Shown here piece by piece: positions 16,394 through 24,510 of a DNA stretch of 64,000 bases. Position numbers and translations under genes: made by a program. The stretch is from Litoribacillus peritrichatus (lineage in GTDB: Bacteria > Pseudomonadota > Gammaproteobacteria > Pseudomonadales > Litoribrevibacteraceae). The first letter of the stretch is position 1, and each line of letters begins with the position of its first letter. Under the pieces are notes generated by a model, which made no database searches, was not told the origin of the DNA, and saw only the letters and a list, made by a program, of their open reading frames with translations. The stretch is taken from assembly GCF_039537985.1 (NCBI RefSeq), contig NZ_BAABBN010000004.1:1054001-1118000 (forward strand), given 5' to 3'.

Positions 16394-17766
16394 GAGTTGG
16401 CTCCTGATTCGTTGTTGTGCAATTTGGTTATGATGCCTTCGAGTGCTTTGTCCTGATCATCAGAAAGTGAATTACCTGATACCTGATTGAAAAAATCCCG
16501 GAACATGTCGAGCTCGCTTCGTTTGAGCTTTTCTCGGTTTAACGCTTTCTTTTCACCGGTGGCCATGATGCCAGGTTTTTCAAGGTGCAATACGTTGGGA
16601 TAAACTTCGCGCAATTTGCCCATGGCATCCAGAATGGCGTGCGTATCTGTGAGCCGAATCATCAGGTAATCATTGGCGTGCGGGTCGCTTTTTCCTGCGT
16701 CCAATAATGTGTCCATTTCGCCCTCCAGGACGCGCATGTCCCTAAGCGGGGTTAAGGGCAGGGGAGTGATCGAAACTCCGCTGGTTGGCTCTTCCGTTAT
16801 TTGTGCATCAATCGTCGTTGATTCAGAGGCTTCACTTGAGAAAAGATCATCTGCGAACAGGTCCTGAGTCATAGGCTCGTCGCTGGTTGCCTTTTGCAAT
16901 GTTTTTTCTTTTAGAGGTGTGGATGGTGGTGTTGATAGTGGAGAGGGTTTTAATTCTGTTTCAGGCGTAAATTCAACCAGCGTGACCCCTTTTTTCTGGT
17001 GTTGCTCTGAAAAGCTGTATTTGAGTATGGAACCAGAATACCGAACATGTGGTTTCCCCCGATATTGCGGGCTATGAAGGTGGCCAAGAGCAACATAATC
17101 AAAGTCCAACATTGCAGAATAAGAAACGCGATCGGCACCCCCCACAGAGAGAGGCCTTTCGGATTCTGATTCTTCAGCACCATCCACAAAACAATGGCTA
17201 AGTAGAACATTATGTTGGTTGGGGTCGATGACTTGCTTGATCTGTTCTACTAAATAATTGTGGGCGTCATTATGATTTTTAATGCGGTTGTTTTCATGAT
17301 CGTCTTTTACTTCCTCGTCCTTTGAATGAGAGGACTGGACGAGCTGCCGTACTTGTTCCGGGTCGTGATAGGGGATACCAAAAAAGTTGACTGAAATGCC
17401 TGACTTGCCCGTGAGAGTAATAGGTTCTTGTATGTTGTTAATATCACCGAAGATGAATAATCCGGCTTCTTTGAGCTGGCGGGCACCAAAGCTCAAGCGT
17501 TCGGCACTGTCGTGGTTGCCTGAAATCATGACGACCGGAGTGCTCAGCTCGTGACAGATTTTATGAAGCACTTCATCCAGCAGTGTCACGGCTGTCGCAG
17601 GCGGAACGGAGCGATCGTAAATGTCTCCGGCAATGATGAGCGCGTCGGCTTCTTCGGTTTGGATGTATTGAATGATTTGGTTCAGAACGTGTTTTTGATC
17701 GTCAAGTAAAGAAACATTATGAAACTGGCGACCAATATGCCAGTCGGAGGTGTGGATGAATTTCAT
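16390..17766 (-). CDS. sbcD: Exonuclease subunit SbcD, with an inserted linker
   Basis: A 458-residue Mre11-type nuclease, the Mn2+-dependent partner of SbcC. The phosphoesterase motifs are SDWHIG (residues 7-12), GDIYDR (about 47-52), SGNHD (82-86), LSHCF (about 189-193) and GHLH (228-231). Between the end of the nuclease core (VTLVEF, about 266) and the capping domain (ITPLPLTPLRDMR, from about 333) lies a Ser/Thr/Pro/Glu-rich low-complexity stretch of about 65 residues that E. coli SbcD (400 aa) lacks. It contains acidic-hydrophobic patches such as QDLFADDLFSSE. It is the first gene of the sbcDC operon. Confidence 0.95.
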   Translation of the reverse strand: MKFIHTSDWHIGRQFHNVSLLDDQKHVLNQIIQYIQTEEADALIIAGDIYDRSVPPATAVTLLDEVLHKICHELSTPVVMISGNHDSAERLSFGARQLKEAGLFIFGDINNIQEPITLTGKSGISVNFFGIPYHDPEQVRQLVQSSHSKDEEVKDDHENNRIKNHNDAHNYLVEQIKQVIDPNQHNVLLSHCFVDGAEESESERPLSVGGADRVSYSAMLDFDYVALGHLHSPQYRGKPHVRYSGSILKYSFSEQHQKKGVTLVEFTPETELKPSPLSTPPSTPLKEKTLQKATSDEPMTQDLFADDLFSSEASESTTIDAQITEEPTSGVSITPLPLTPLRDMRVLEGEMDTLLDAGKSDPHANDYLMIRLTDTHAILDAMGKLREVYPNVLHLEKPGIMATGEKKALNREKLKRSELDMFRDFFNQVSGNSLSDDQDKALEGIITKLHNNESGANS

Positions 17767-17840
17767 TCAAGGCGTCCATAGGATGAATTCGGTGGTCTGC
17801 TTACTCTGCACCGAGAAAAATATAAAAGAAAACAAAGGCG

Positions 17841-19085
17841 TTAGTTTAATTCATTGGACGTTATTTTCTGAGTGCTTTTTTCATCTTGTTGGCTGGTATT
17901 CCCGAGGGCGACGCCTGTACCGAGGAATCGAGCCATCCATCCATAGATACGCCGGTTGAAAACCCAATGCCCTTTCAAAGACAGCCAAGCCATCAAGTAG
18001 GCAGGCAATAAAAACTTCAGTTTGTGGTAACGGTTGTATCTTTGAATAGCGCGATCAAGTGGTTTGATTTTTTTGATCTGAAAGTGCTTTTCAGGCACAA
18101 ATTGTCGTAAGCTCGGTGCAACCTGGTTGGCGAGTAATTCGGCCGAACTCATGGCCCAGCTGCAACCAATGCCCGTGAGCGGATCGGCGGCGACGAAGGC
18201 ATCTCCAACGAATGCAAGCCCTTTGCTGTTGGGCGCTCGATACAGGGTGGCTGTGTCTTTGGCAATGAACAGCTCACCAACTTGTTCACCCACCTGAAAA
18301 CCGTACTGTTGAACGTGATTTACGACGTACTTTTGGTAAAAGCTTTGAGCGTCGTGTTTGATTTCCTGAAAGTGGGATTCAGGAATATAGCAACTTAACA
18401 GCAGTTTATTTGAATTAGGGAAGCAGGCAACGTAAGCCTCGCCTTTATTTAAGGCCCAGACGGTGCTTTGGATGAGATTAGTGTCGGTCTTAAAATAGGA
18501 GAATAAAGCAACACGCCGGTTAGGGATTGTTTTATCCTGACAGTGATCGAGTTTAGCCACTTTCGATTTCCTGCCATCTGCCCCAATGACTAAAGGGCAA
18601 TTAAAGTTGATGTGCTCCCCTTTGTTTGAAACGGCCAGTAAGCCTGTGATGGTTTTTCCTGAGCGGTTCAGGGCCTGGATTCGATAACCTGAATACAGGG
18701 TGATGTTTGGGTGTTGCTCTGTCAGTTGACGAAGGGCCGGGTCTAGCAGTCTTCGCTCAATATTGGCGGCGTCCGCTTTTTGGCCAAAAGGGTAATGGAT
18801 GTGATTACCTTCACTTTCGATATCCAGATAGGTGGCTTGGGCACCTTTTTCATAGAGGCTGGTTAATAGGCCAAAGTCCGCCAGTGTTTTGACTCCAGGC
18901 GGGTGTATGAGGTGGCTGCACATTTTTTTGAAAGGTTTGTCATCGGCTTGGTCTGGCTGTTTTTCTATGATGGCTACCTTGATGCCTTTTTCCGCCAGTT
19001 TTAATGCTGTGCAACAGCCTGCAATGCTGGCGCCTACGATGACGGCAGCGACGTTGATGTCTGATGGTGACGCTGTTAACTTCAT
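17841..19085 (-). CDS. FAD-dependent oxidoreductase (geranylgeranyl-reductase/halogenase-like superfamily)
   Basis: A 414-residue flavoprotein of the p-hydroxybenzoate hydroxylase fold. The N-terminal Rossmann motif is VGASIAGCCTALKLAEKG with the acidic ribose binder in AIIEKQ. The second FAD motif is AFVGDAFVAADPLTGIGCSW, with the DP-x-GIG form typical of geranylgeranyl reductases and flavin-dependent halogenases. The halogenase WxWxIP motif was not seen. The C terminus has a hydrophobic patch (FLLPAYLMAWLSLKG) suggesting membrane contact. It starts two bases after the stop of the DUF2156 gene, so the two form one operon. The substrate is unknown. Confidence 0.75.
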   Translation of the reverse strand: MKLTASPSDINVAAVIVGASIAGCCTALKLAEKGIKVAIIEKQPDQADDKPFKKMCSHLIHPPGVKTLADFGLLTSLYEKGAQATYLDIESEGNHIHYPFGQKADAANIERRLLDPALRQLTEQHPNITLYSGYRIQALNRSGKTITGLLAVSNKGEHINFNCPLVIGADGRKSKVAKLDHCQDKTIPNRRVALFSYFKTDTNLIQSTVWALNKGEAYVACFPNSNKLLLSCYIPESHFQEIKHDAQSFYQKYVVNHVQQYGFQVGEQVGELFIAKDTATLYRAPNSKGLAFVGDAFVAADPLTGIGCSWAMSSAELLANQVAPSLRQFVPEKHFQIKKIKPLDRAIQRYNRYHKLKFLLPAYLMAWLSLKGHWVFNRRIYGWMARFLGTGVALGNTSQQDEKSTQKITSNELN

Positions 19086-19087
19086 CT

Positions 19088-20191
19088 TTATAAAACTCCC
19101 AGCCCGAAAAATAAAGCACTCAATATACGAGGTAAATTCAGCTCCTGGCTACATAAATACCAAGGTTCTTGTGTCGGTCGGTATCGGGTTTTGTGGTAAG
19201 CAAGGCCTTTGAATGAATAAATTGAGTTGGCGTGTTGGTACATGAATTTGAATAAACGCCGTAGCGACGGTCGATCACTGACTTCTGGTGAAATGTTATA
19301 AAGCGGTGATAAACCTAGAGAAAGCGAGCGAACGCCTTCTTGCTGAAATACCTTGATGGCTTCTAAAATTATGAAGTCGGATACACCGTTGTATTGGTGG
19401 TCTGTGAGACTGCGGATGATGTTTGCGCAGTAGCCCCTGATCATGCCATTTTCGTAGTAGGGTTCGAAGAAAACAAACCCGAGCAGTTTATCTCCTTGAT
19501 GGCAATAGAACTTACGAACGTAAGGTTCGTCTCTGAACACGGGCGGACGCGTTAATAATTTCAGTTCATCCCGGCTAATGCCTTTTTGGTTTCGCCAAGC
19601 CCGGGACAGTTTGTTGACCTGATGGCTGCTGACGGCTTTCCAAGGTAATTCTTTGACCTCGCATGTCACTCGCTTATTGAAATTGGAGGCGTGCCTGAGT
19701 TGTTTCTTGCTTTTACCTTTTAGCTCAAATTCATTCAGTGCGATTTGGCTTTCAACACCAATTTGATTGCACTGAAAGCCCAGTTTGGAAAGGTATTGGG
19801 TCACGGAGCGATCTACCCCTAAAAACAGCGAGGGGTGTTTCTGATGGAGCAGGTAGGCATTTAATAAGAGTTCGGTGTTTTCTTTGGCACAGACTGGGTT
19901 GCTAAAGACGATGTTGGTATTGCCGAAAATACTGGAATGAGGAACGAAGCCGATGACGCCGGTGCTGAGGTTGCCGAAATATTGCACGTTTTTCTGTAAT
20001 AAGAAATTCGCGCTGGACTGGCTACCATGCTGTTGAATTAACGACCGCACGTCAGCAAGGGTTAATGCCGGTTGCGAGGCCGTTGCTGGCCAAGAGTCGT
20101 TGCTTAATAGTTGACTGTCGTTTCGGCTTATCATTGTTTTTATCCGTCCGAGGTGGATTCTTTTATTCGACAATGTGGACGATGCTAACAT
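19088..20191 (-). CDS. DUF2156 (phosphatidylglycerol-lysyltransferase-type GNAT) protein
   Basis: Up to 367 residues. The sequence matches the C-terminal GNAT-like domain of aminoacyl-phosphatidylglycerol synthases: KKQLRHASNFNKRV, then DKLLGFVFFEPYY, GYCANIIRS and the end motif RSLSLGLSPLYNI. The multi-helix flippase part of MprF is absent, so this is a stand-alone soluble transferase that may acylate or aminoacylate a lipid or small molecule. Two starts are possible: 20191, or an ATG at 20134 giving MISRNDSQLL; neither has a strong ribosome-binding site. It is tightly coupled to the flavoprotein gene downstream. Confidence 0.72.
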   Translation of the reverse strand: MLASSTLSNKRIHLGRIKTMISRNDSQLLSNDSWPATASQPALTLADVRSLIQQHGSQSSANFLLQKNVQYFGNLSTGVIGFVPHSSIFGNTNIVFSNPVCAKENTELLLNAYLLHQKHPSLFLGVDRSVTQYLSKLGFQCNQIGVESQIALNEFELKGKSKKQLRHASNFNKRVTCEVKELPWKAVSSHQVNKLSRAWRNQKGISRDELKLLTRPPVFRDEPYVRKFYCHQGDKLLGFVFFEPYYENGMIRGYCANIIRSLTDHQYNGVSDFIILEAIKVFQQEGVRSLSLGLSPLYNISPEVSDRPSLRRLFKFMYQHANSIYSFKGLAYHKTRYRPTQEPWYLCSQELNLPRILSALFFGLGVL

Positions 20192-20264
20192 TAAATCTTT
20201 TGTAAAAGCTATATCTTTACGATGTAAGGATTTGGCGTGAGTGAAGTGTGCTTATTGGTGAGAC

Positions 20265-21176
20265 CTAATAGGCAGAACGCCGATCTCGTTTTGTGAAGTA
20301 TTCTTTTAAATAGTCTATTAATAAACGAAGTTTCTTTGACCCTGCCGAGCCGGGCGGAAATACGCCATAGAGGTCAATGTCCGGTAATTGGTAGTTATCT
20401 AAGACTCGCTCCAGAGTCCCTTCTTTTATCTTCGGTAGGGCGTCGTAAGTAGGAATGCGACCCAAGCCGTGTCCTCCTTCAACAAACGCGGTTCGCGCTG
20501 CCGCATTGTTGGTGCTTATGCCGCCTTTCAGTTTAATCGTATGGCTTTTATTGTTTTTGGTCAGAGTGATTGCTCCTGAGGTCAACTTGTAGATTACCCA
20601 GCTGTGCTCGGCCAGATCCGCAGGGGTTGTGGGCCGGCCATATTTTTTAAAGTACTCAGGTGCACCACAAAGGCAGGTTTCCAGTGTGGTCAGTTTACTG
20701 GCCTGAAGGCCGGAGTCCGGTAAGGGGGCGCCCCGAACGGCAAGGTCGATGCCTTCTTGAATGATGTTGATGATTTCATCGGTCAGAATCAGATCAAGAT
20801 CAATTTTGGGGTAGAGTTTTCGAAAGTCGTTCAGTGCCGGAACAATGTTTTGTAGCCCTACGTTGACAGGACAGGTTACTTTCAGGAGGCCTTCAGGTTC
20901 GTGTTTCAGATTTTCGATTTGCTGATTAGCTGCTTCGGCTTCTTCTGCAATGATTCGGCAGCGTTGGTAATATTGTTTACCGGCTTCGGTCAGGGTGAAA
21001 CTGCGGGTGGAGCGGTTGAGGAGTGTTACGCCCAGCTGTGTTTCGAGTTTTTTAATATGGTAGCTGACTACCGCCCGAGACAGGCCTATGTATTTGGCGG
21101 CAGCGGTTAAACTGCCTTGCTCGACCACCTGAGCAAAGACCACCATGCTTTTTAATTGTTCGAAAGAAACGCTCAT
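20265..21176 (-). CDS. LysR-family transcriptional regulator
   Basis: A 303-residue regulator (from the ATG at 21176; a TTG four codons earlier at 21188 is also in frame). The N-terminal winged helix contains GSLTAAAKYIGLSRAVVSYH and LGVTLLNRSTRSFTLTEAG. The substrate-binding domain belongs to the DsdC/AaeR-like branch common in proteobacteria (LLKVTCPVNVGLQNIVPAL). It is divergent from a glutathione S-transferase gene, the usual arrangement in which the regulator controls its neighbour. The effector is unknown. Confidence 0.9.
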   Translation of the reverse strand: MSVSFEQLKSMVVFAQVVEQGSLTAAAKYIGLSRAVVSYHIKKLETQLGVTLLNRSTRSFTLTEAGKQYYQRCRIIAEEAEAANQQIENLKHEPEGLLKVTCPVNVGLQNIVPALNDFRKLYPKIDLDLILTDEIINIIQEGIDLAVRGAPLPDSGLQASKLTTLETCLCGAPEYFKKYGRPTTPADLAEHSWVIYKLTSGAITLTKNNKSHTIKLKGGISTNNAAARTAFVEGGHGLGRIPTYDALPKIKEGTLERVLDNYQLPDIDLYGVFPPGSAGSKKLRLLIDYLKEYFTKRDRRSAY

Positions 21177-21359
21177 CACAATGCCCAAAAGAGTGAATCA
21201 TCAATGTTAAATGTGATTTATTGTATCAATTATTAAACCAATTAATTTGATTTTATTGACATTGTTAGATTAATGATAAATCCATAGACTGGATGACATC
21301 TCAATTTCATACCCTTGATAGTGACCTTCGTTGGTCGAAATTCAAAAAAAGGAAAGTCT
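21177..21359. promoter_or_regulatory. lysR/gst divergent promoter region
   Basis: A 183-bp AT-rich intergenic region. A dyad ATCAATTA (21225-21232) with TAATTTGAT (21243-21251) has the spacing and AT-rich look of a LysR T-N11-A site. TTGACA at 21256-21261 is a perfect -35 element for the gst direction, although no good -10 lies at the right distance. AAAGGAAAG at 21347-21355 is the gst ribosome-binding site. Confidence 0.45.
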
Positions 21360-21965
21360 ATGATCACTGTGCACCATCTGAATCGATCCCGCTCTAAGCG
21401 CGTACTTTGGTTGTTGGAAGAACTGAACATGCCCTATGAGTTAGTTTGTCATGAGCGTAATCCTATGACGCAAATGGCCCCTGATAGCCTTAAAAAAATA
21501 CACCCATTAGGTAAAGCCCCGATTGTGGTGGATGAGGGGGTAACGCTGTGTGAATCCGGGGCGGTGATGGAGTTCATTCTTTCTAAAGACTCTGAACATC
21601 GGTTGCGTCCAGCCAGTGATGCTGACAACTACTATCAATATTTAGAGTGGTTGCACTTTGCAGAAGGATCTCTGGCGCTGCCCGTCATTACGTCTCTTTT
21701 AATGGGTATGGAAAAGCGTTCCGGTGCACCTCTGGATTTCTATATTAAGAAAGAGCTGGATGTCGACTTTGGCTACATTGAATCGACCTTGGCAGAGCGC
21801 GCGTATTTTGCGGGAAATGAATTTACCGCAGCGGATGTGATGATGACCATCGTGCTTGAGTTCGCAGATAATCTGAAATTACTGGACGGGTATCCGAAAA
21901 TACACGACTACCTGAAGAGCGTTCAAACTCGACCAGCCTATAAGAAAGCGGCCAAACACGGTTAA
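21360..21965 (+). CDS. Glutathione S-transferase
   Basis: A 201-residue cytosolic GST. The N-terminal thioredoxin-fold domain begins ITVHHLNRSRSKRVLWLLEE, with a Ser in the SRSKR position expected for the catalytic residue of this class. The cis-proline lies in GKAPIVVDEG and the glutathione gamma-glutamyl binder in LCESGAVMEFI. The all-helical C-terminal domain has the N-capping box FTAADVMM. The start at 21360 is chosen for the ribosome-binding site and the normal length; an upstream in-frame extension is not needed. It is probably controlled by the divergent LysR protein. Confidence 0.92.
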   Translation: MITVHHLNRSRSKRVLWLLEELNMPYELVCHERNPMTQMAPDSLKKIHPLGKAPIVVDEGVTLCESGAVMEFILSKDSEHRLRPASDADNYYQYLEWLHFAEGSLALPVITSLLMGMEKRSGAPLDFYIKKELDVDFGYIESTLAERAYFAGNEFTAADVMMTIVLEFADNLKLLDGYPKIHDYLKSVQTRPAYKKAAKHG

Positions 21966-22060
21966 GTATTTTGGCGGTAAAGCCGGATAACGTTTGATAG
22001 CGGAAGGTTGTGGCATTAGAATTCACGCCTTCCTCAATCAGTTGAATACTTAAATCCGTT

Positions 22061-22963
22061 ATGACCACCCCATCGCCTTTGCAGTACATTGCCCGACCTC
22101 AAGATCTTGAACAAAGCCAGCGGCTGTTTCATGGCCGGGGTCATTATTATCCTGGATTAGAACACGTGACAATTGACTGGATTGCGCCGGCGATTCTGAT
22201 CACTCTTTTTGCTGAGCCAGAACAGGAATGGTTAGATGACGTGGTTAAGGCGCTGGTTGCGTTATTTCCTGAGTGTGAATCGCTTCAGGTTCAGTATCGT
22301 TGCCGGTCGGGCGCGCCTTTTGAGATCAAACAGGGTGAAGCGCTAACTAAACTAGTGGCTGTTGAAAATGGTCTTAAATACCATATTTCGTTAGGTAAGG
22401 CTCAAAATACCGGTTTGTTTCTGGACATCATTAATGGTCGGCAATGGTTGAGAGAGCATAGCCAGGGCAAAAATGTTTTAAACTTGTTTTCGTACACTTG
22501 TGGTTTCTCGGTTGCTGCGATCGAAGGTGGGGCAGACCAGGTCGTAAATGTGGATATGTCCAAGCCCGCTTTAACGACGGGCCGTGAAAATCATCGATTG
22601 AATGACCATCCCATGAATAAAGTGGTGTTCCATGGGGTTGATATTTTTAAGTCCTGGGGGCGAATAAAAAAACAAGCTCCTTATGACATTCTTGTTTCAG
22701 ATCCTCCTAGCTTCCAGAAAGGCAGTGTCGATATTCAACGCGATTATTATAAGATCATTAATCGTATCCCTCAGCTGGTAAAGCCCGGAGGCATTGCTAT
22801 GTTGTGCCTGAACTCTCCGGACTTGAGTGATGACTTTTTACTGAATCAAGTGGCTGAACATTGTCCGGATTGTAAGTTGATTGAGAAAATTCATAACCCG
22901 GATGTCTATGTTGAAGCGCATGAAGGCAAAGGGTTGAAAGTCTACTTGTTTCAGTATTTGTAA
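22061..22963 (+). CDS. Class I SAM-dependent methyltransferase (RlmI-like)
   Basis: A 300-residue Rossmann methyltransferase of the Methyltrans_SAM/RlmI-RlmK type. The AdoMet motif is VLNLFSYTCGFSVAAIEGGA (about 149-168), followed by VDMSKPAL and the catalytic LVSDPPSFQKG loop. The family methylates 23S rRNA cytosine or small-molecule nucleophiles. The PUA domain of E. coli RlmI is absent, and the N-terminal ~100 residues differ, so the exact rRNA target is uncertain. No strong ribosome-binding site precedes the ATG. It is a single gene. Confidence 0.8.
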   Translation: MTTPSPLQYIARPQDLEQSQRLFHGRGHYYPGLEHVTIDWIAPAILITLFAEPEQEWLDDVVKALVALFPECESLQVQYRCRSGAPFEIKQGEALTKLVAVENGLKYHISLGKAQNTGLFLDIINGRQWLREHSQGKNVLNLFSYTCGFSVAAIEGGADQVVNVDMSKPALTTGRENHRLNDHPMNKVVFHGVDIFKSWGRIKKQAPYDILVSDPPSFQKGSVDIQRDYYKIINRIPQLVKPGGIAMLCLNSPDLSDDFLLNQVAEHCPDCKLIEKIHNPDVYVEAHEGKGLKVYLFQYL

Positions 22964-23053
22964 TGGCTAAGTCCGTGTTCTGTTTATAACTTCTGTTTAT
23001 AAAACTGATAAATTCTAAGCATATATTTTTCTAAATTTTCCGAATATATCCCT

Positions 23054-23082
23054 CTTGAAAATGCATCTCTTAGCCTTATTTA
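23054..23082 (+). promoter_or_regulatory. Sigma-32-type heat-shock promoter of the hsp20 pair
   Basis: CTTGAAA (23054-23060) is a full -35 match. A 13-bp spacer and CCTTATTTA (23074-23082) follow, close to the CCCCATNTA -10 consensus. The implied transcript start near 23090 leaves an untranslated leader of about 77 bases before the first hsp20 gene. Confidence 0.72.
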
Positions 23083-23143
23083 ATTGGTTGAGGGGAGTCG
23101 TCCCAAGCGGAGGTTTCTCTCAAATTGATTGAATAATTTTATA

Positions 23144-23160
23144 TTGCTTCTGACGGAGGA
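23144..23160 (+). promoter_or_regulatory. ROSE-like RNA thermometer hairpin over the hsp20 ribosome-binding site
   Basis: The leader ends with TTGCTTC-TGAC-GGAGGA, six bases before the ATG at 23167. Pairs are U-A, U-G, a bulged G, C-G, U-A, U-G and C-G around a UGAC loop, so the UUGCU box masks the GGAGGA ribosome-binding site. This is the conserved UYGCU/anti-Shine-Dalgarno arrangement of ROSE elements upstream of ibpA-type genes. The weak, bulged stem should melt at heat-shock temperature. Confidence 0.75.
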
Positions 23161-23166
23161 TGTATT

Positions 23167-23646
23167 ATGAACTCGATTGATTTAACCCCACTTTATCGCA
23201 GTAGTGTTGGTTTTGATCGTTTGGCGTCATTGATTGACAATGCGCTAACCACTGACAACAACACTATTGGATACCCTCCATACAATATCGAAATTCTTGA
23301 TGAGAATCGTTACGTCATTGCTTTGGCCGTCGCAGGATTCAGTCAGGAAGAACTTGATATTCAGGTGGAAAAAGGTGTTCTGACCGTTCGCGGAAACAAG
23401 TCGTCTAAAGATGAGCGGAAGTATTTGTATCAGGGCATTGCAAACCGAACCTTTGAACGTAAATTCAACCTGGCTGATTACGTTGAAGTGACGGATGCAG
23501 ACTTAACCAACGGTCTTTTGACCATCAGTTTGGTGAAGGAAATCCCTGAAGCAATGAAGCCCAAGACCATTTCCATCAATCACGGAAATGCGAGTTTGGA
23601 GCATAAACAAAACAAGCGACTTTCTAAAGACGACAAGGCGGCGTAA
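23167..23646 (+). CDS. Small heat-shock protein, IbpA/Hsp20 family
   Basis: A 159-residue alpha-crystallin chaperone that holds unfolding proteins for DnaK/ClpB. The N-terminal arm begins MNSIDLTPLYRSSVGFDRL, as in IbpA. The alpha-crystallin domain (about 38-125) has the hallmark YVIALAVAGFSQEELDI, GNKSSKDER, YLYQGIANRTFERKF and the L-x-G-L-L motif NGLLTISL, and the C-terminal tail carries the I-x-I-type anchor (KTISI). It sits behind a sigma-32-like promoter and a thermometer hairpin, and is followed 87 bp later by a second hsp20 gene. Confidence 0.95.
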   Translation: MNSIDLTPLYRSSVGFDRLASLIDNALTTDNNTIGYPPYNIEILDENRYVIALAVAGFSQEELDIQVEKGVLTVRGNKSSKDERKYLYQGIANRTFERKFNLADYVEVTDADLTNGLLTISLVKEIPEAMKPKTISINHGNASLEHKQNKRLSKDDKAA

Positions 23647-23656
23647 CCGTCCGATG

Positions 23657-23676
23657 GGGGCACTTCTCGGTGCCCC
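23657..23676 (+). other. GC-rich hairpin between the two hsp20 genes
   Basis: GGGGCAC-TTCTCG-GTGCCCC forms a 7-bp stem with a 6-base loop 10 bp after the first stop codon. It lacks a T-run, so it is more likely an mRNA-stabilising or processing element than a full terminator. Confidence 0.5.
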
Positions 23677-23733
23677 TGTCGACTCGTAGAGGTTATCGAG
23701 CCACCTGAATTAAGTGTGTTGGGAGGTAACGTG

Positions 23734-24351
23734 ATGAACCTGGAAAAATTAAAGCCCTGGAATTGGTTTAAACATGAAAATGAGTCAGACCACCAAATTC
23801 CGGTTGCCAAGCAAGCTGCGGTGGAAGAGCCAAAACCCGAGGCGGGTACTTCGTTGTCATCCGCTTCTTCGGCTCCGTCATCTCTGCTGCAATTACATCA
23901 GGAAATGGATCGACTATTTGATGATGTCTGGCGTTCATTTGGGATGACGTCGCCATTTGGATTGATGAACCGATCCTGGCCTCAGGGACAAAGTCTGCTA
24001 GGTCGGTCTGGTTTTGGTGACTTCAGAGCAAATCTGGACATTGCAGGCAATGATCAGGAGTACGAAGTGTCTATCGACCTACCGGGGTTTTCCGAATCAG
24101 ACATGCACATTGATGTTGTTGGTAATACTTTAACGATTCAAGGTAGAAAGGAGGAAAGCAGCGAAAACAAAGACAAGCAATATTATCGTGTTGAAAGAAG
24201 TGTGGGCTCGTTTCAGCGAACATTATCACTCCCTGAAGATGCCAATAGAGATGATATAGCCGCTTCAATGAATGACGGCGTGCTTAAAATTCGAATTCCC
24301 CGTAAGGAATTACCCAAAAAAGACGTTAAGCGCATAACCATTTCGTCCTGA
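23734..24351 (+). CDS. Second small heat-shock protein, HspC/Hsp20 class A type
   Basis: A 205-residue Hsp20 protein of a different branch from its neighbour. A variable arm of about 75 residues (Pro/Ala/Ser-rich) precedes LLQLHQEMDRLFDDVWRSFG. The alpha-crystallin domain then has FRANLDIAGNDQEYEVSIDL, LPGFSESDMHIDV, GRKEESSENKDKQYYRVERS, SFQRTLSLPEDA and NDGVLKIRIP, and the protein ends with an I-x-I tail. ATG at 23734 is chosen because GGGAGGT lies six bases before it. It is probably co-transcribed with the first hsp20. Confidence 0.93.
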   Translation: MNLEKLKPWNWFKHENESDHQIPVAKQAAVEEPKPEAGTSLSSASSAPSSLLQLHQEMDRLFDDVWRSFGMTSPFGLMNRSWPQGQSLLGRSGFGDFRANLDIAGNDQEYEVSIDLPGFSESDMHIDVVGNTLTIQGRKEESSENKDKQYYRVERSVGSFQRTLSLPEDANRDDIAASMNDGVLKIRIPRKELPKKDVKRITISS

Positions 24352-24365
24352 TTGGCAACTCAAGA

Positions 24366-24400
24366 ACAGAGGCAGCACTACGCTGCCTCTGTGTTGTTAT
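24366..24400 (+). terminator. Terminator of the hsp20 operon
   Basis: A perfect 11-bp stem ACAGAGGCAGC/GCTGCCTCTGT with an ACTAC loop, followed by the U-rich GTTGTTATT, 14 bp after the stop codon. Confidence 0.85.
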
Positions 24401-24510
24401 TCGTTAAATTCTCAGCTCTATCAAATGGTATTTTTTGTTACATTTTTTTCCTTTCTTTTGATTTTTAAAGGGTGATAATTCGGGCCTGATTACTTGGACA
24501 GGAATTTAAG

